Shown here piece after piece: positions 12,191 to 23,200 of a stretch of 64,000 nucleotides of DNA. Origin of the DNA: Tilletia caries (taxonomy: Eukaryota > Basidiomycota > Exobasidiomycetes > Tilletiales > Tilletiaceae); the NCBI GenBank assembly GCA_032718865.1, contig JALUTQ010000001.1:1674001-1738000 (forward strand). Direction: 5' to 3'. The notes beneath the pieces are model-generated. The model saw only the letters and a program-made list of their open reading frames with translations, was not told where the DNA came from and searched no databases. The position numbers and the translations under genes were made by a program. Within the stretch, counting starts at the first letter, position 1; each line of letters starts with the position of its first letter.

Positions 12191-14000
12191 TCTTGCTTAC
12201 TACATACTGAATTTCTCTCCGTGCTGCCTGTTTGGAGTTTCCCACCTCTCTTACCAGCTTCGCTTCCTGGATCCTGGTCGTCGTGCGTCGTTGCTCCTCG
12301 CTCCTGCCTGCCTGTCGGAGTTGAGGCGTTGAAGCTTCAGGCTTGGCCTGGGGCGTTAACGCCATCGATCCTCTGGCTGAAGGCATTAAGACAATATTCC
12401 TGCGGCCCCGCCCTGCGGAGATGACTGTCAATTCGCGTGCGGGCTCCATAATTTTTGCTATTGTTGGGGACATCGATTTGCGCGCCGTCCATCAATAACA
12501 TTATTTATCATCGTAAAACGATTCGTTTACAATAATAAGGTCAATAATGTGCATCTGCGTGTTGCCGGCGTGCTGTGATTTGCAAGGGAAGCAGGAACTA
12601 GGAACTGGCGGAGGGCAAAACATCGTCATTATGCTGCAAATGAAAGATCGCTGTGCGGATTTGTCTCGCAGAGAAAGTCCTGCTTCCATCGACGACCGGG
12701 CACCGCGCGTGTCTCCTTCACTTCCACAAATAACGTTGTTCGTCTTGCGAAACTTTGAGGTCAAGCCTGTGAAACTGACTGATCTTCATCCAGTACGGGT
12801 TAGGTACGGCTCCGAGGTCACACTGCATATTCACTCTACCGTTGTTCCTGTGGAGCACGCGGCGAATGTAAATTAACATCGTTGGGAAGGAAGATTTTTG
12901 AAGCTTTGGAGGCGGACATATGGCCGGATTCGCGTGCCTGGAGCCTCGCTCCTCTCCCCGCTCGTTTCCTACCTCCTGCCTTCTCCGCCGCTCGCTGCTC
13001 TCGCTTATCGCGACTTCGCAAACGACGTCCAGATTATCATGACGGCGTGGAGAATTGTTAAGATGCGCCCCAATATGTATGTAACGGAGGAGGTGACTTT
13101 GAGACGGCGGGGAGTACGCGCGTGTGCGGAATAATACATGCATGTCACCCATTGACCACTGGCCACTTCTGCTACGAGTGATGAGTCTGAGCTGGGGCCT
13201 GGGGTTCAAGCGTTCACGATTAGCAGCTAGCAGGTGATTGACTCTCACGTTCACGACCCGTTCACACGCTTACGGCTTCAAGACAAAGTGCGACTGCGAA
13301 TTCGCAAGGGGAGTTGTGAGCGGTGAGCCACGCCCACTATGTACTGCAAGGTGTGAGATGTGAGCGTGTGAGCCCATGGTATGTAAGGCAGGACCGCAGG
13401 GGCGCAAGAGACCGGGTGGTGAAGCGGTGAAGATGAAAGGGCAAAGGGGATTCGGACACCTTCTCTCACGGTTACAGACTAACCGGTGGGCTTCGAGGCT
13501 AGAGGAGCAAGGAGCTTTGGCAAGTGTTACATACATTACATCTTCCCAGGTCAGAGACTCAGAGCACGCTCCCCGCCCCGCTGATTTGGTTCCTTCGTTT
13601 GCGGACTCACGCCCCTGGGCCCTGACGCCGCCCTTTCCTCCTGCTTATTCTCATCTGTTATTCTCGCACTGGTTCTCGCCATCCTTGCCTTTAGCACTTA
13701 GCGATTCTGACCCGAGCTAACGACTAGCTCACTTCACCATCCTTGCTTAGCTCGTTTCACGACATCGACGCCATCGCAGCACAAATTGCACACCTTATCC
13801 CATATAGAGTGCTCATTTCGTGTCGGCCCACGCTCCACTGCACATCGCGGATCTTTCGAGGAACCGAGATGTCGTCCGTCCCACTCTGGTCGACGGCGTG
13901 AGTAGTGTCCTCCCGTGCTGCTGGCGAGTGGCGCCACCAAGGCTGGCATCACAAGGGACGCAAAATGGGTTCGCACCACCCACGACTTGCTCTGGCGACA
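12191..14000. other. Intergenic, no gene seen
   Basis: About 1.8 kb with only short, mutually overlapping open frames on both strands and no splice-supported model. The last 400 bp become pyrimidine-rich and are probably promoter of the secreted-protein gene that starts at 14131. Confidence 0.5.
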
Positions 14001-14005
14001 ACATG

Positions 14006-14010
14006 TATAA
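14006..14010 (+). promoter_or_regulatory. TATAA box of the secreted-protein gene
   Basis: TATAA in the context ATGTATAAGTAC lies 121 bp before the start codon. It is followed by a C/T-rich tract and repeated ACCCACCT words typical of highly expressed fungal leaders. Confidence 0.5.
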
Positions 14011-14130
14011 GTACAGGCCTTTCCTCTGCTAACCCACTTGTCCCCTCCCCATCCTCACCTCTCCTCTCATCCTCATCCGCACCCTAGCCCTCCCACCTAC
14101 CTACCCACCCACCCACCTACATCTACAGCC

Positions 14131-14879
14131 ATGCAGTTCAAGTCCCTCTTCTTCGGTGCCTTCGCCCTCGCCGCCGCCGTCTCGGCCGTCGCTGTCCCCC
14201 AGCAGGTCGACACCCTCGCCGTCCGCGCTTTCAACGTTGAGGACCCCACCATCACCCTGTCCGGCTCCCTGACCATCCCGATCAAGGAGATCGAGGCCAT
14301 CCTCGTCGAGGGTGCCCAGGAGATCGCCCAGGTCGGTGGTGCCGTTACCAAGGCCGGCAAGGCCCTCGTTGACCAGATCGTCAAGGAGATCTCCCCCTAC
14401 GTCGCCGAGTTCGAGAAGATTCTCGTTGACGGTGCCGCCGCTATCCAGAAGGGCATCAAGGGTGCCGCCATTGCCATCACCCAGGGCCTCATCGACGCTT
14501 CCAAGGCCCTTGCCGAGACTTTCACCTACTTCTTCAACCTCTTCGTCAAGTACGGCAAGATCTTCGAGCAGGTCCTCATCAACGAGCTCCAGACTATCGC
14601 CAAGGTCGGTGTTCAACTCTGTGAGTATTATGATCCCCTCTTCCTTCGTCGTCGACTTTCCGCAGAACTGCTCTCTGACTGTGACTCTCCTTTCCTCCTC
14701 AACCCACTACAGTCAAGGCTTTCGAGGCTGCCGCCAAGGGTCTCTTCAAGGCTCTCGACCTCGTCGGCGAGGCCGTCATCGTCCGCTTCAACAAGGTCGG
14801 TGCCGATGTCACCGCCCTCCTGTCCTTCGTCGGCAAGTCCCTCATCCAGGTCCTCCACGACGTCATCTATGGCCGCTAA
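14131..14879 (+). CDS. Small secreted, cysteine-free helical protein
   Basis: Function unknown. Exons 14131-14620 and 14713-14879 (intron 92 nt) encode 218 residues. The ATG at 14131 gives a clean signal peptide (MQFKSLFFGAFALAAAVSAVA), while the longer upstream frame is leader sequence. The mature part has no Cys or Trp. It is built of amphipathic helices with repeated I/V/A/L and K/E spacing (EIEAILVEGAQEIAQVGGAV, EFEKILVDGAAAIQKGIKGA, and so on), suggesting a self-associating or lipid-binding surface protein or effector candidate. Codon use is extreme: nearly all ATC, GTC, AAG, GAG and CTC, far stronger than its neighbours, pointing to very high expression. Confidence 0.85.
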
Positions 14880-15794
14880 ACGTGTCTTCCTCACGGAAGA
14901 CATTCCAACTAGATGCCTGTCCACTCGTTTGCGTTTCCTATTTAAAACTTTGTTTACGCCGACCCCCATTTACCCACCCACTGCAATTGCAAGGACCTCT
15001 CCATGGTTGTAGATTATCTCATTCTCCTCACCGTGCACCTGCTGATGAGAGATGTCCATGTGAGCGAGAGAGCGAAAGGGATCAGTGGTTGATCATTCCC
15101 TTCCAAATGTTCCGGCACGGACGCGCGGTCTTTCTTCTGGCGCATCACGCATCACGATTCACGATTCGCGCAAAACTCGAGCGATCGAGGCAGGCATCTG
15201 GCGCTCGTCCTTGACGAACTTTGCGATCAGCGCAGCGACAACTTCAAGTTTCGAGCTATACCAGGGCCCTCTATCTCTCGTAGGCTCTGGCCGTGGTACA
15301 AAGAGGTCACTTTGGCACGAAGACAGCACCACGATCCTCGCTAACGAGCTCGGAGACGTGGACCAAATTGGATCCGCGTGCCTAGGCCCTAGAACCCTGT
15401 TAGGTCGATCACGCAGATCACGACGCTGTTTTAGGCCGGCGATCTTCAGAGGACGTGCTCGAAACGTTCCGGGGGTTGTTCAGCCGGAAACCCGCTTGAG
15501 ACCCCTGAGACGGTCAGACCTGTCGAGACATCAGGGCTTTGATAAGACGAGTTAATTCGGAGATAACGCCCTGACTTCGGGCCGGCACAAATCCAACACA
15601 CACGCCGGAGCAGCACCAACGCAAGTTGCAAAGTTGCAACACTTCCGTCGGCGACCACCTCCTTCTACATACTCGTACCTCCAGCCAGCCTGCTCTCGCT
15701 CAACCTTCGATTCGACCAGAGAACCTGGCAGCACTCCCCAAACACTCGCTCCTGCTGAACCGGGAAACACAGAAAAGAAAAAACGCAGAACACG
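14880..15794. other. Intergenic, no gene seen
   Basis: Contains the 3' region of the secreted-protein gene and the promoter/leader of the next gene. No supported coding, RNA or repeat feature. Confidence 0.5.
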
Positions 15795-16781
15795 ATGGAG
15801 ACTGTCAAGCGTCGCGCAGGATTCAAGGCCGAAGATGCTCTCGACCAGGACAGCCCGTTTGCCGTGCTCGACGAGCATGGTGAAGCAGAGCCCCTTGATG
15901 ACGCAGGTGATTTTTTTTTTCCAGGCTCTCTCTCTCAAAACCCAACCTCCTTGGGAGATGTGCCATGGGCTGACGTCCTCTTGTGTTTTTTCTGTTTCTA
16001 GAGCAAGCGAAGATTGTTCGAGAGTTGAACGAGCTGAATGAGAAGGCGAATTACATCTACCGGGCGCTCCTCCTCTTCATGCTTTCCCTCGTCCTCATCG
16101 TGTGAGTCAGGTCGCGCCTACGAAAGGGAAAAAAAGCCTCAAGGTCATTCCTGTAACTCACATCGTCTTCGAATTCTTTACCCCCCCCCCCTGGGCCGCG
16201 CTCAAACCAGATACATGACCCCCATCCCCGCCTACCTAGCCGGAACCCACCCAGAGAACCACCTAATCATGTTCTTCAGCCCGCACCACCACGAGCACAC
16301 GAACGAAGACCTCATCTACCTCCCCGCCGCCCCCTTCTACATCTTCTTCTTCCTCATCCAAGGCGGCCTCATCTTCGCAGTCGCCTACGAAACCGCCGAA
16401 CGGATGGGCTTCGTCAAATTGCCCGCTAAGCCATACCCGCAACAACCACATCGGTTCGGCACCGCGCCTGATTGGCTCGTGTTGATCTTGGAGGATATTC
16501 GGTTGCAGCCTTCGGAGGTGGAGAAGAAGAGGGGGGAGGACAAGGGACAGCAGGCCGCACAGCGTTTCGGCGGTCGACTCGTCTACGTCATCTTCCTCAC
16601 TGTGCTTGCGACCCCTTTGCCCTTGCTCACCTTTGGCGCGGGCTCCTTCACCAATGCGGGCTGGTGGGCCATCACGCCTGTCGTGTTGGCCGTCGTCTCG
16701 GTGGTGGAGTGGATGATGGGCAAAGTCACCGCGGACACCCAAGGGCTGGCCACGATGAAGTACAACTACCGGGGTGCCTGA
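15795..16781 (+). CDS. Four-TM membrane protein of unknown function
   Basis: Exons 15795-15906, 16002-16101 and 16211-16781 (introns 95 and 109 nt) give 260 residues. The N-terminus is acidic and cytosolic-looking. It is followed by ELNELNEKANYIYRALLLFM leading into TM1, a short lumenal loop (YMTPIPAYLAGTHPENH), TM2 (FYIFFFLIQGGLIFAVAY), a hydrophilic loop with a Lys/Glu/Gln stretch, and a TM3-TM4 hairpin (LVYVIFLTVLATPLPLLTFG; WAITPVVLAVVSVVEWMMG). No signal peptide. I do not recognise the family. It converges on the next gene with about 260 bp between stops. Confidence 0.8.
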
Positions 16782-17042
16782 TGGCAAATCGGCCGATATG
16801 CCTCCAAAAGATACCTTCCGCGTTCATAGAAGGGCCAACATGTATGGGTTCGCAGTCGTTTTCTGTAATTAATGGAGTTGAAGTGCGCAAGGGAAGCAAG
16901 ATTGACGGATGGGATGGTACTCGTACACGCAGAAAGAGACACATTTCGATGGAAAGAGAGCAAGCGATGACTGTCCTGTAGGGTACGAAAGAAGCCGAAA
17001 AAAGACAGGAAGGAAGCAATGGTGGGGGCGGGGCGGAGGGGA

Positions 17043-18546
17043 CTACAAGGCGGTCCCATGTGCCGTGTCCTTCTCGTCGCGAAGGGTGAGAGGCTGCGTC
17101 GTCGCCGGATTCGCCGCACTCCGCTGCGACATGGCCGATATGGAGCCATACATCCGTCCATTGCCCAAATTTTCGCCCCCGTCACCAGACGCCGACATCT
17201 CCTTGTTGACCGAGGCCCGGTAGTACGCCTCGTACACATCATCACGCAGCAGCGCCTGTTTCTCAAAGTACTTCTTGCGCTCCTGCCTCGTCCTTCGTCG
17301 GCCCCTGGCGTGGATCTGGATCAGCGCACAGCAGAGTCCCATCGCGCCGATGATGATGGCCGCGGTGATCACGATGTAGACCCAGATGCCCGGTCGGGTC
17401 GGGATGGAGGGAGCCGGGCCGCAGCGTCCACGGGGCGAATTGTTCAGTGGGATGTCGACGGATACGGACGAATCGAGGCAGTTGTACGATCGGCACTCTT
17501 TGTTGGCACTGCATTGATCGCCGACATTCTTGGCTTGCAGGCAGACATTTCGGAAGCCATCGCAGTAGTAGCCCGACACGCAGTTGTCACTTGAGATGGG
17601 GGAAACGAGGGTCAGCAAATAGGGCAGGGCATTTCATTCATTCGTTGGCCGCCGCCACGCTGAAGACTTACCGTGACACGATCTCGCCGTAGGAGGATGA
17701 GTACGAGGTATAGACGGTGTAAATGACGTTGTCGGAGATGCACGCTTGACCAGCGGTAGCATTGACAACCTGGCAGGTGTTGTGCAGGCAGATCGTGTCT
17801 GTCCCCCTTACGGAGAAATCGCATTCATCTGCCGAGAAGCGACAGTGAGGGAGGGAGAGAGCAAGAAAGCTATGTCAGGCGGAAGTGACAAACTTCATCT
17901 GGGCTGGTGGAAAGAACATACCGTCTCTGTTCAGCTGGCATGACGAGCCGACATTTCGCACAGGGAGACAACCGCTGCTCTCGTCCGGACAGAACTGTTT
18001 CCAAGGCCAGAGCAGAAAAGGAGGATCCCATCTTCAAGGTTCAGTTCCAGTTACCCCCCCCCTTTTCGCTTTCTCAGCCGCACTTCTGCAAACTCAACCG
18101 CTGTACTCACGAATCCAGAATCGCAGAGAGGCGGCCATTCCTGATCCGCGAAAAGGGGCAAAGGTATCGTCAGCTAATGCGTCCCCTGAGATGTATCCGC
18201 CAACCCTCGCGAGTCCCGCTCCCATCCCATCTCACCCCGCCTGCGCACGACGCGCTCTTTCAAGAGACCCAAAAAAAAAAACCCAACTCACGCATTTCCG
18301 CTTGTACCCAAAAGGATACTCATCCCTCCTGCACTGGTTCGGCCGACACGTATTCGTCCCCGGATCACAGAACGCAGTGTATCCGCAGTCGGAGAGGAAC
18401 TGGTTCGTGTCCAGCGCAAGCCGGTTGCTCCCCAGGCTGCACGGCTGGCCCAGAATGTCTGGGTACGAGGGCGGGCAGTCTTCTCCTTGGTCCTGTTGTG
18501 CGTTGGCGAGGCCGATGCTGGCGATGGCGAGGAGGGTGAGAAGCAT
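17043..18546 (-). CDS. Cys-rich type I membrane protein
   Basis: Five exons: 18546-18292, 18140-18111 (a 30-nt micro-exon), 17994-17922, 17828-17672 and 17589-17043, giving 353 residues. The start chosen yields a signal peptide (MLLTLLAIASIGLANA). The ectodomain has about 20 cysteines in EGF-like spacing (for example SDCGYTAFCDPGTNTC, TICLHNTCQVV, DNCVSGYYCDG). One TM helix (WVYIVITAAIIIGAMGLCCA) is followed by a basic stop-transfer stretch (ARGRRRTRQERKK) and an 80-residue cytosolic tail. Function unknown; a surface receptor or adhesin-like role is a guess. The micro-exon is needed to keep frame and adds one Cys. Confidence 0.78.
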
Positions 18547-19068
18547 GTTCTTCGCTAGGGACGTTGGCCGGCGCTTTGAGGTCCGCTCCTGCTCGCCTTG
18601 GGCAGCTGATGAGCGTGGGAGCAAGCGCATTGTGTTCTGATGCGCTCCTTGTCGTTGTCGTGTGTGGGCGAGGTTGACCTTGAGCAGCGAGGCGGTGGAA
18701 AGGTGGAACGATTCTCTAGTTTCCACAAATTCTCAAAGCGTCCGCTCCGCTTCTCGGTGGAGGTGAGCGGAAATGACAAGGTGTTTGGTATCATGAAACG
18801 TATCTCGATTGAACCAAGGATCGACAGAGAGAGGGAGTAGAGTGAGGGCTGTCATCGTGCAGAGAACAGAGGGACAACATGTGCAGACGGATCAGGAACA
18901 AGGACGGCAAGGTCGCGAGCGAGGGCCAGGAGAAAATTCGGGGACGGAAAGAAAATGGAGAGCGGGGACGTCGCGTGAGTCAGGAGAGAATGACAAGGGT
19001 TGCGAAGTCAGGATGGATGGCGGGGTCGACGGAGTGGCGACACGGTGGGCTAGAATACGAGCAATCGT

Positions 19069-19807
19069 TTAGAAACTGGAATGGGAAGATAAGAACAAGA
19101 GTCAGCGGTCTTCCTCTCAAAATGCAACCTATCGCAACGGTAGCCTTGCGCCAGGACGTACCCGTGGACCTTGATGGTCTCCTTGGGAATAGCCTCTTCG
19201 ACGCTGAACAGGCAGAAAAAGGTATGAACACCGGTCAGCCAAATCCCAAACCACGGCTGCGCTTGCATACACGCGCGCACGCGCGGCACCGAAGTCGTCC
19301 CCCAAACTCACAGGAATTGCGCGATCTTCTGACGCTGGTCACCTTGAAGCTGAATAACGTCACCGAGCTCAGGGTCTTCGACAACAGTACCGTTGCAGGC
19401 AAACTCTTTCTTGAAGGCCTTCAGGAGCTTCTTTGCGTCATACTCTGTAGGCGGGGGGGGGTCAGCATGAACCTGCCTGAGATCTCAAGGAAGGCACCGA
19501 TGCGCCGTCGGGTTATCGTACATACCCTTGGGCAATCCCTGGAGTGTGGTGACTGTCTTGCGGCCGTTGCGCTGTTGGATGCGGATGTGGACGTATTTGT
19601 CCTTCTGGGCGGAGGCACTCTTCTGTTCGGTTGCACTGGCAGAAGTGTCGAGCGCTGCTTCACCAGTGTCGGCGAAGGGGTCTACAGAGCGCGCGCGCAG
19701 CAAAGACAGAAGAGAAGTCAGTCATCAGAGGAAGAGACGCCACTTGGCTTGGGGTATCGCGAGCGCAGGGTGCACGTACCGTACGCCGAAAGATTCTGGA
19801 TGTTCAT
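19069..19807 (-). CDS. SUI1: Translation initiation factor eIF1 (SUI1)
   Basis: Binds the 40S subunit near the P site and enforces AUG selection in the 43S/48S complex. Five exons: 19807-19780, 19681-19526, 19444-19312, 19203-19162 and 19075-19069, total 121 residues. Seen: MNIQNLSAYDPFADTGE at the N-terminus, IRIQQRNGRKTVTTLQGLPK, a central EFACNGTVVEDPELGDVIQL, then QRQKIAQFLVEEAIPKETI and the family's terminal VHGF. The last exon is only 7 nt long (T-TTC-TAA). It is slightly longer than the yeast (108) and human (113) proteins because of a Ser/Ala/Gln insert after DPFADTGE. Confidence 0.96.
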
Positions 19808-20214
19808 ATAAGCGGAGCTGGGAATGCGCGTCTGACTTGGAGACCGTCGAGGGGAGCGTGGAGGAGAGTCTGGCGAGAAAACGAGGCGGACAGGAACTGG
19901 CAAGCGCGAGCGAAGTGGGAATTATTTGAGTTGTTGCTTGTCGTCGACGAGAAGTCAGGAAGCCAGGATGGGGCGGTGAGGATTGCTGCTTGTGGTCGCC
20001 TGTCGATCGATCGATCGGCTGTTGGAAATCACTGATCTATTTTTGCAGAAACAGAGATGTGAAAAAGGGTCTGATTATGACAATTGCCAATCACAAGTCG
20101 GGAGAGGAACGTTATTCATGCATTCATTCATTGCAAGAACGTGAGGAAACAAAAGGCCTTGGGAGATGGAGAGAATGTCGGTACGGCCTGTGTGTCAAGG
20201 AAGCGTCGTCGCCG

Positions 20215-23200
20215 TCACCAGTCGTCCTCCTCCCTCTGCGAAGGACGGCAATGGCATTGCGCCTCGAGCACAAGTCGCGGCATGCACATCTTCTTCGTCC
20301 GGAGCGGCCCCGGCCAGAGTTCCCGTAGCACGTCGAGAAGCTCGCCCTCGCCTGGTGCTTCCGGTTTGTCCGATCTCCAGTCATCGAGCATTTTCACTGA
20401 AGAATCATATTCAATCGTCAGACAACAATGGTCCATGGCGCAACTTGGAACGCGGCCCGAACGCGTTTCGATCTTGTACTTACTTGCCTCCTCAATCCTT
20501 TCTAGGAATCGCTTGTCTGCGGAAGACGTTCAGCAGATCATGCCCCGTCAGTGATGCGTTTTGTCTAACCTTGCGCTAACGATCCTGCTTTGAACTCACC
20601 ACCGCGCTTGATGTCGCCACAGACTGAACCATGGACCATGACACGAACCAGTCGATTCTCCTCAACTTGCTCATCCTCCTCCATTGCGACCGTTCCTGAA
20701 GCAGCAGCAGCATCGCCATTCTCCTCTTTGGATGCCGTATCTGCTCCGGTGATGCACCAGTCCATACCTGTACCAAATGAAAAGAAAGAAAGAAAGTGAG
20801 CCGTTGTCCTGTTAGCAGAAAAAAAGACCATCGATAGGGGGAACACGTACAGCGGCGTTGCAGCAACAGCTGGAAAAGACTCTCAGCAGAAGACAGAATC
20901 GCGTTCTCCCTCCGACAAAAGTTCTCCAGGAACGGACGATAGAGCCGGTCAAAGTACGCCCTCGCGACATCGAGGTTGAAACGCGCATCGACGAGGACCG
21001 CACCGAGCAAGCTCTCCACAATGTCTGCCAACGCCTTCGGAGGCAACAGGCTCCACCAGTATTGGTGAGGAATTGGGCGTCCGAGTTCTAGTTCCCTTTC
21101 TCGCTCCACTGTGACTTCGTCGACGTACGCTGCGATCGCGCCGCTTAAGGACGAGCTGTGGTGGTTCATGTGCTGAATCAAGACGAAGCGATTCATCAGC
21201 TTGACGTTCGCAGTATTCGTCCCAAAGCTTTTCCCTTCCTCATACCTTGTGCAATCCGAGTGACACCGCCAAAGCCGCAAGCGTCTTGTTGCTGACACAG
21301 TTCGCCTAAACAGAAAGGAACGCGACCGCTTGTGTCAATAAGTCTATACAACGAATGTTACCCCCGGCTTCCAGCCTTGCCATACTCACCTTCACAATCG
21401 TCAGCTCGCCCTCCTCAAAGAACTCGTACTTCTTCTGCAGCATCTCCACCACGAGGAAGTCGAGCAAAGCATCTCCAAGTGTCTCAAGACGTTCGTACGA
21501 AGGCAGCTCGAAGCCCATGCAGCTCTGCAGAAGGGAAGGATCGGCGTCAATGAATGAGACATGTGTGCCTAGACACGGCTGAAGATGGGCAGAACTTACG
21601 GAATGGGTGACAGCATTGATCGCAAGCAGCGGATGCTCAAACTTGTACTGGATCCTCTCCATGAGCCGCTTAGTAAATTCCGACAAGCCAAGCATGTCTG
21701 CCGTAGGCATGTAGCCTTCAAGCTTGCCCTGGAAAGCGGTGCTGCCCAGCGCCAATGGAAAATGAACATAATGTCAGTCCAGACTTCTTGCGGCTCATCC
21801 GCGAGATTTCCCCACGCGAGATCCAAGCAGACAAAACGTACCCAAACGCAGCAAAGCTCGAAATCTCCTCAGGCAGCAAACCCAGCTGCAACGCAACTTG
21901 CAGCTTCTGGTCGATCGTGTACGTCGTAGCAGAGCCCAGAATCGCCTCGACAATATCGGCCAGTCGTTTTGCAGACCATGGAAGACTGGGAGCCTTGGAT
22001 AAGCCGTCTTCCTCGTCTGTCACGAAGTAGCCGGGAGGGGCCCATGTCTTCGTGGAGAAGGCGTCCGAGCCTGGCGGGATGTTGTCTAGGTGAGTTTCTG
22101 GATCTGTGGCCGATGCACACTTGAGCTATGCGTCACTCACACACATAGCGCCAGAGCTTGAGCCGCAAGGAGTGTCCAGCCAAGACACGGTTGCTCACCA
22201 GCGTCATGTAGTACGAGGTAAGCTGGGCGGAGAGAGAGAAAGAAATTCAGCAAAGAGGTCATCCCAATCGTTTGACGTAAAGACGTTCACAACCTCGTAC
22301 CTCGCCCTCATCTGCTTCAATCCGGCTCACGAAAGCATGGCACGTCGCAACGAGCTTCAAAACAGAGTCTCCAATAAATTCTGAGCGGGAGAGAGAGTAT
22401 TAGATTCGAATGACCCTCCTGAAAGTACCTGACAAACTGGAAAAGGAACACTCACCAAACTTCTGATAGCTGAATGACAGGCCAGCTGAGGGAGCAGTCA
22501 GAGCAGCAAGGAGTGCTTCGTGCGGTACTTTTATATCCTTTAGCACCTCCAACTGACACTCCCTCGCCAGGCACATCGCATTCAGTCTGTCGAGGACCGA
22601 AGGTAGCAGGATTGCAGCGCGATAGACGCTCGACGGCACCGGGTGGACTGAACCAAAGAAAAGGAAAGATGGAACGGGCATGGTCAGAAGATGGTGTCAA
22701 AAGTGAGGCTCTCCCCTCGGTTCACTACATCAGAAGGAACATACCGTACGACACAGCCGGGATCAAAAAGGTCAACGACTTGCTCAAAGCACGCAACGCC
22801 CCAGCCGTAGTGAAATTCTGCAACCGCGGCATCGTCCGCGTCTCCAGCATAGGCCCACCACCATCGACCCTATTCCCCGACACGCGCTCATAAAACTGCT
22901 GGAACGTCTCACCAAGCCGACCCTGCCTCGTACCCCTCGGACCCAAGCTCGACGGAGTAAGGTCGTCCCGAATGCGATACAGCGCCGACGGCGGCTTTGA
23001 GAAATCGGGGATCTCGCATAGCGAAACGTCGTCCCCTAGCGACTCCGCATGGGACGCACTTCGGAAGACGGGCGAAGACTGTGCCGCCAGCATCGCGACT
23101 TGTTCCCACTGTACGACAACCTCCTCCTCCTCCCCGCCGTTCTTCACCTGCTGGTCGAGCGGGAGGATCATCCACGAGCCGTGCGTGGGTCCGGGGACGC

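Noticed and set aside
12129..12473. 114-residue minus-strand frame in the gene-free stretch
   Set aside because: No motif, overlaps the end of the minisatellite arm, no splice context.
14038..15012. 324-residue open frame around the secreted-protein gene
   Set aside because: It reads through a consensus GTGAGT...CTACAG intron and starts upstream of the signal-peptide ATG; the spliced 218-residue model is clearly better.
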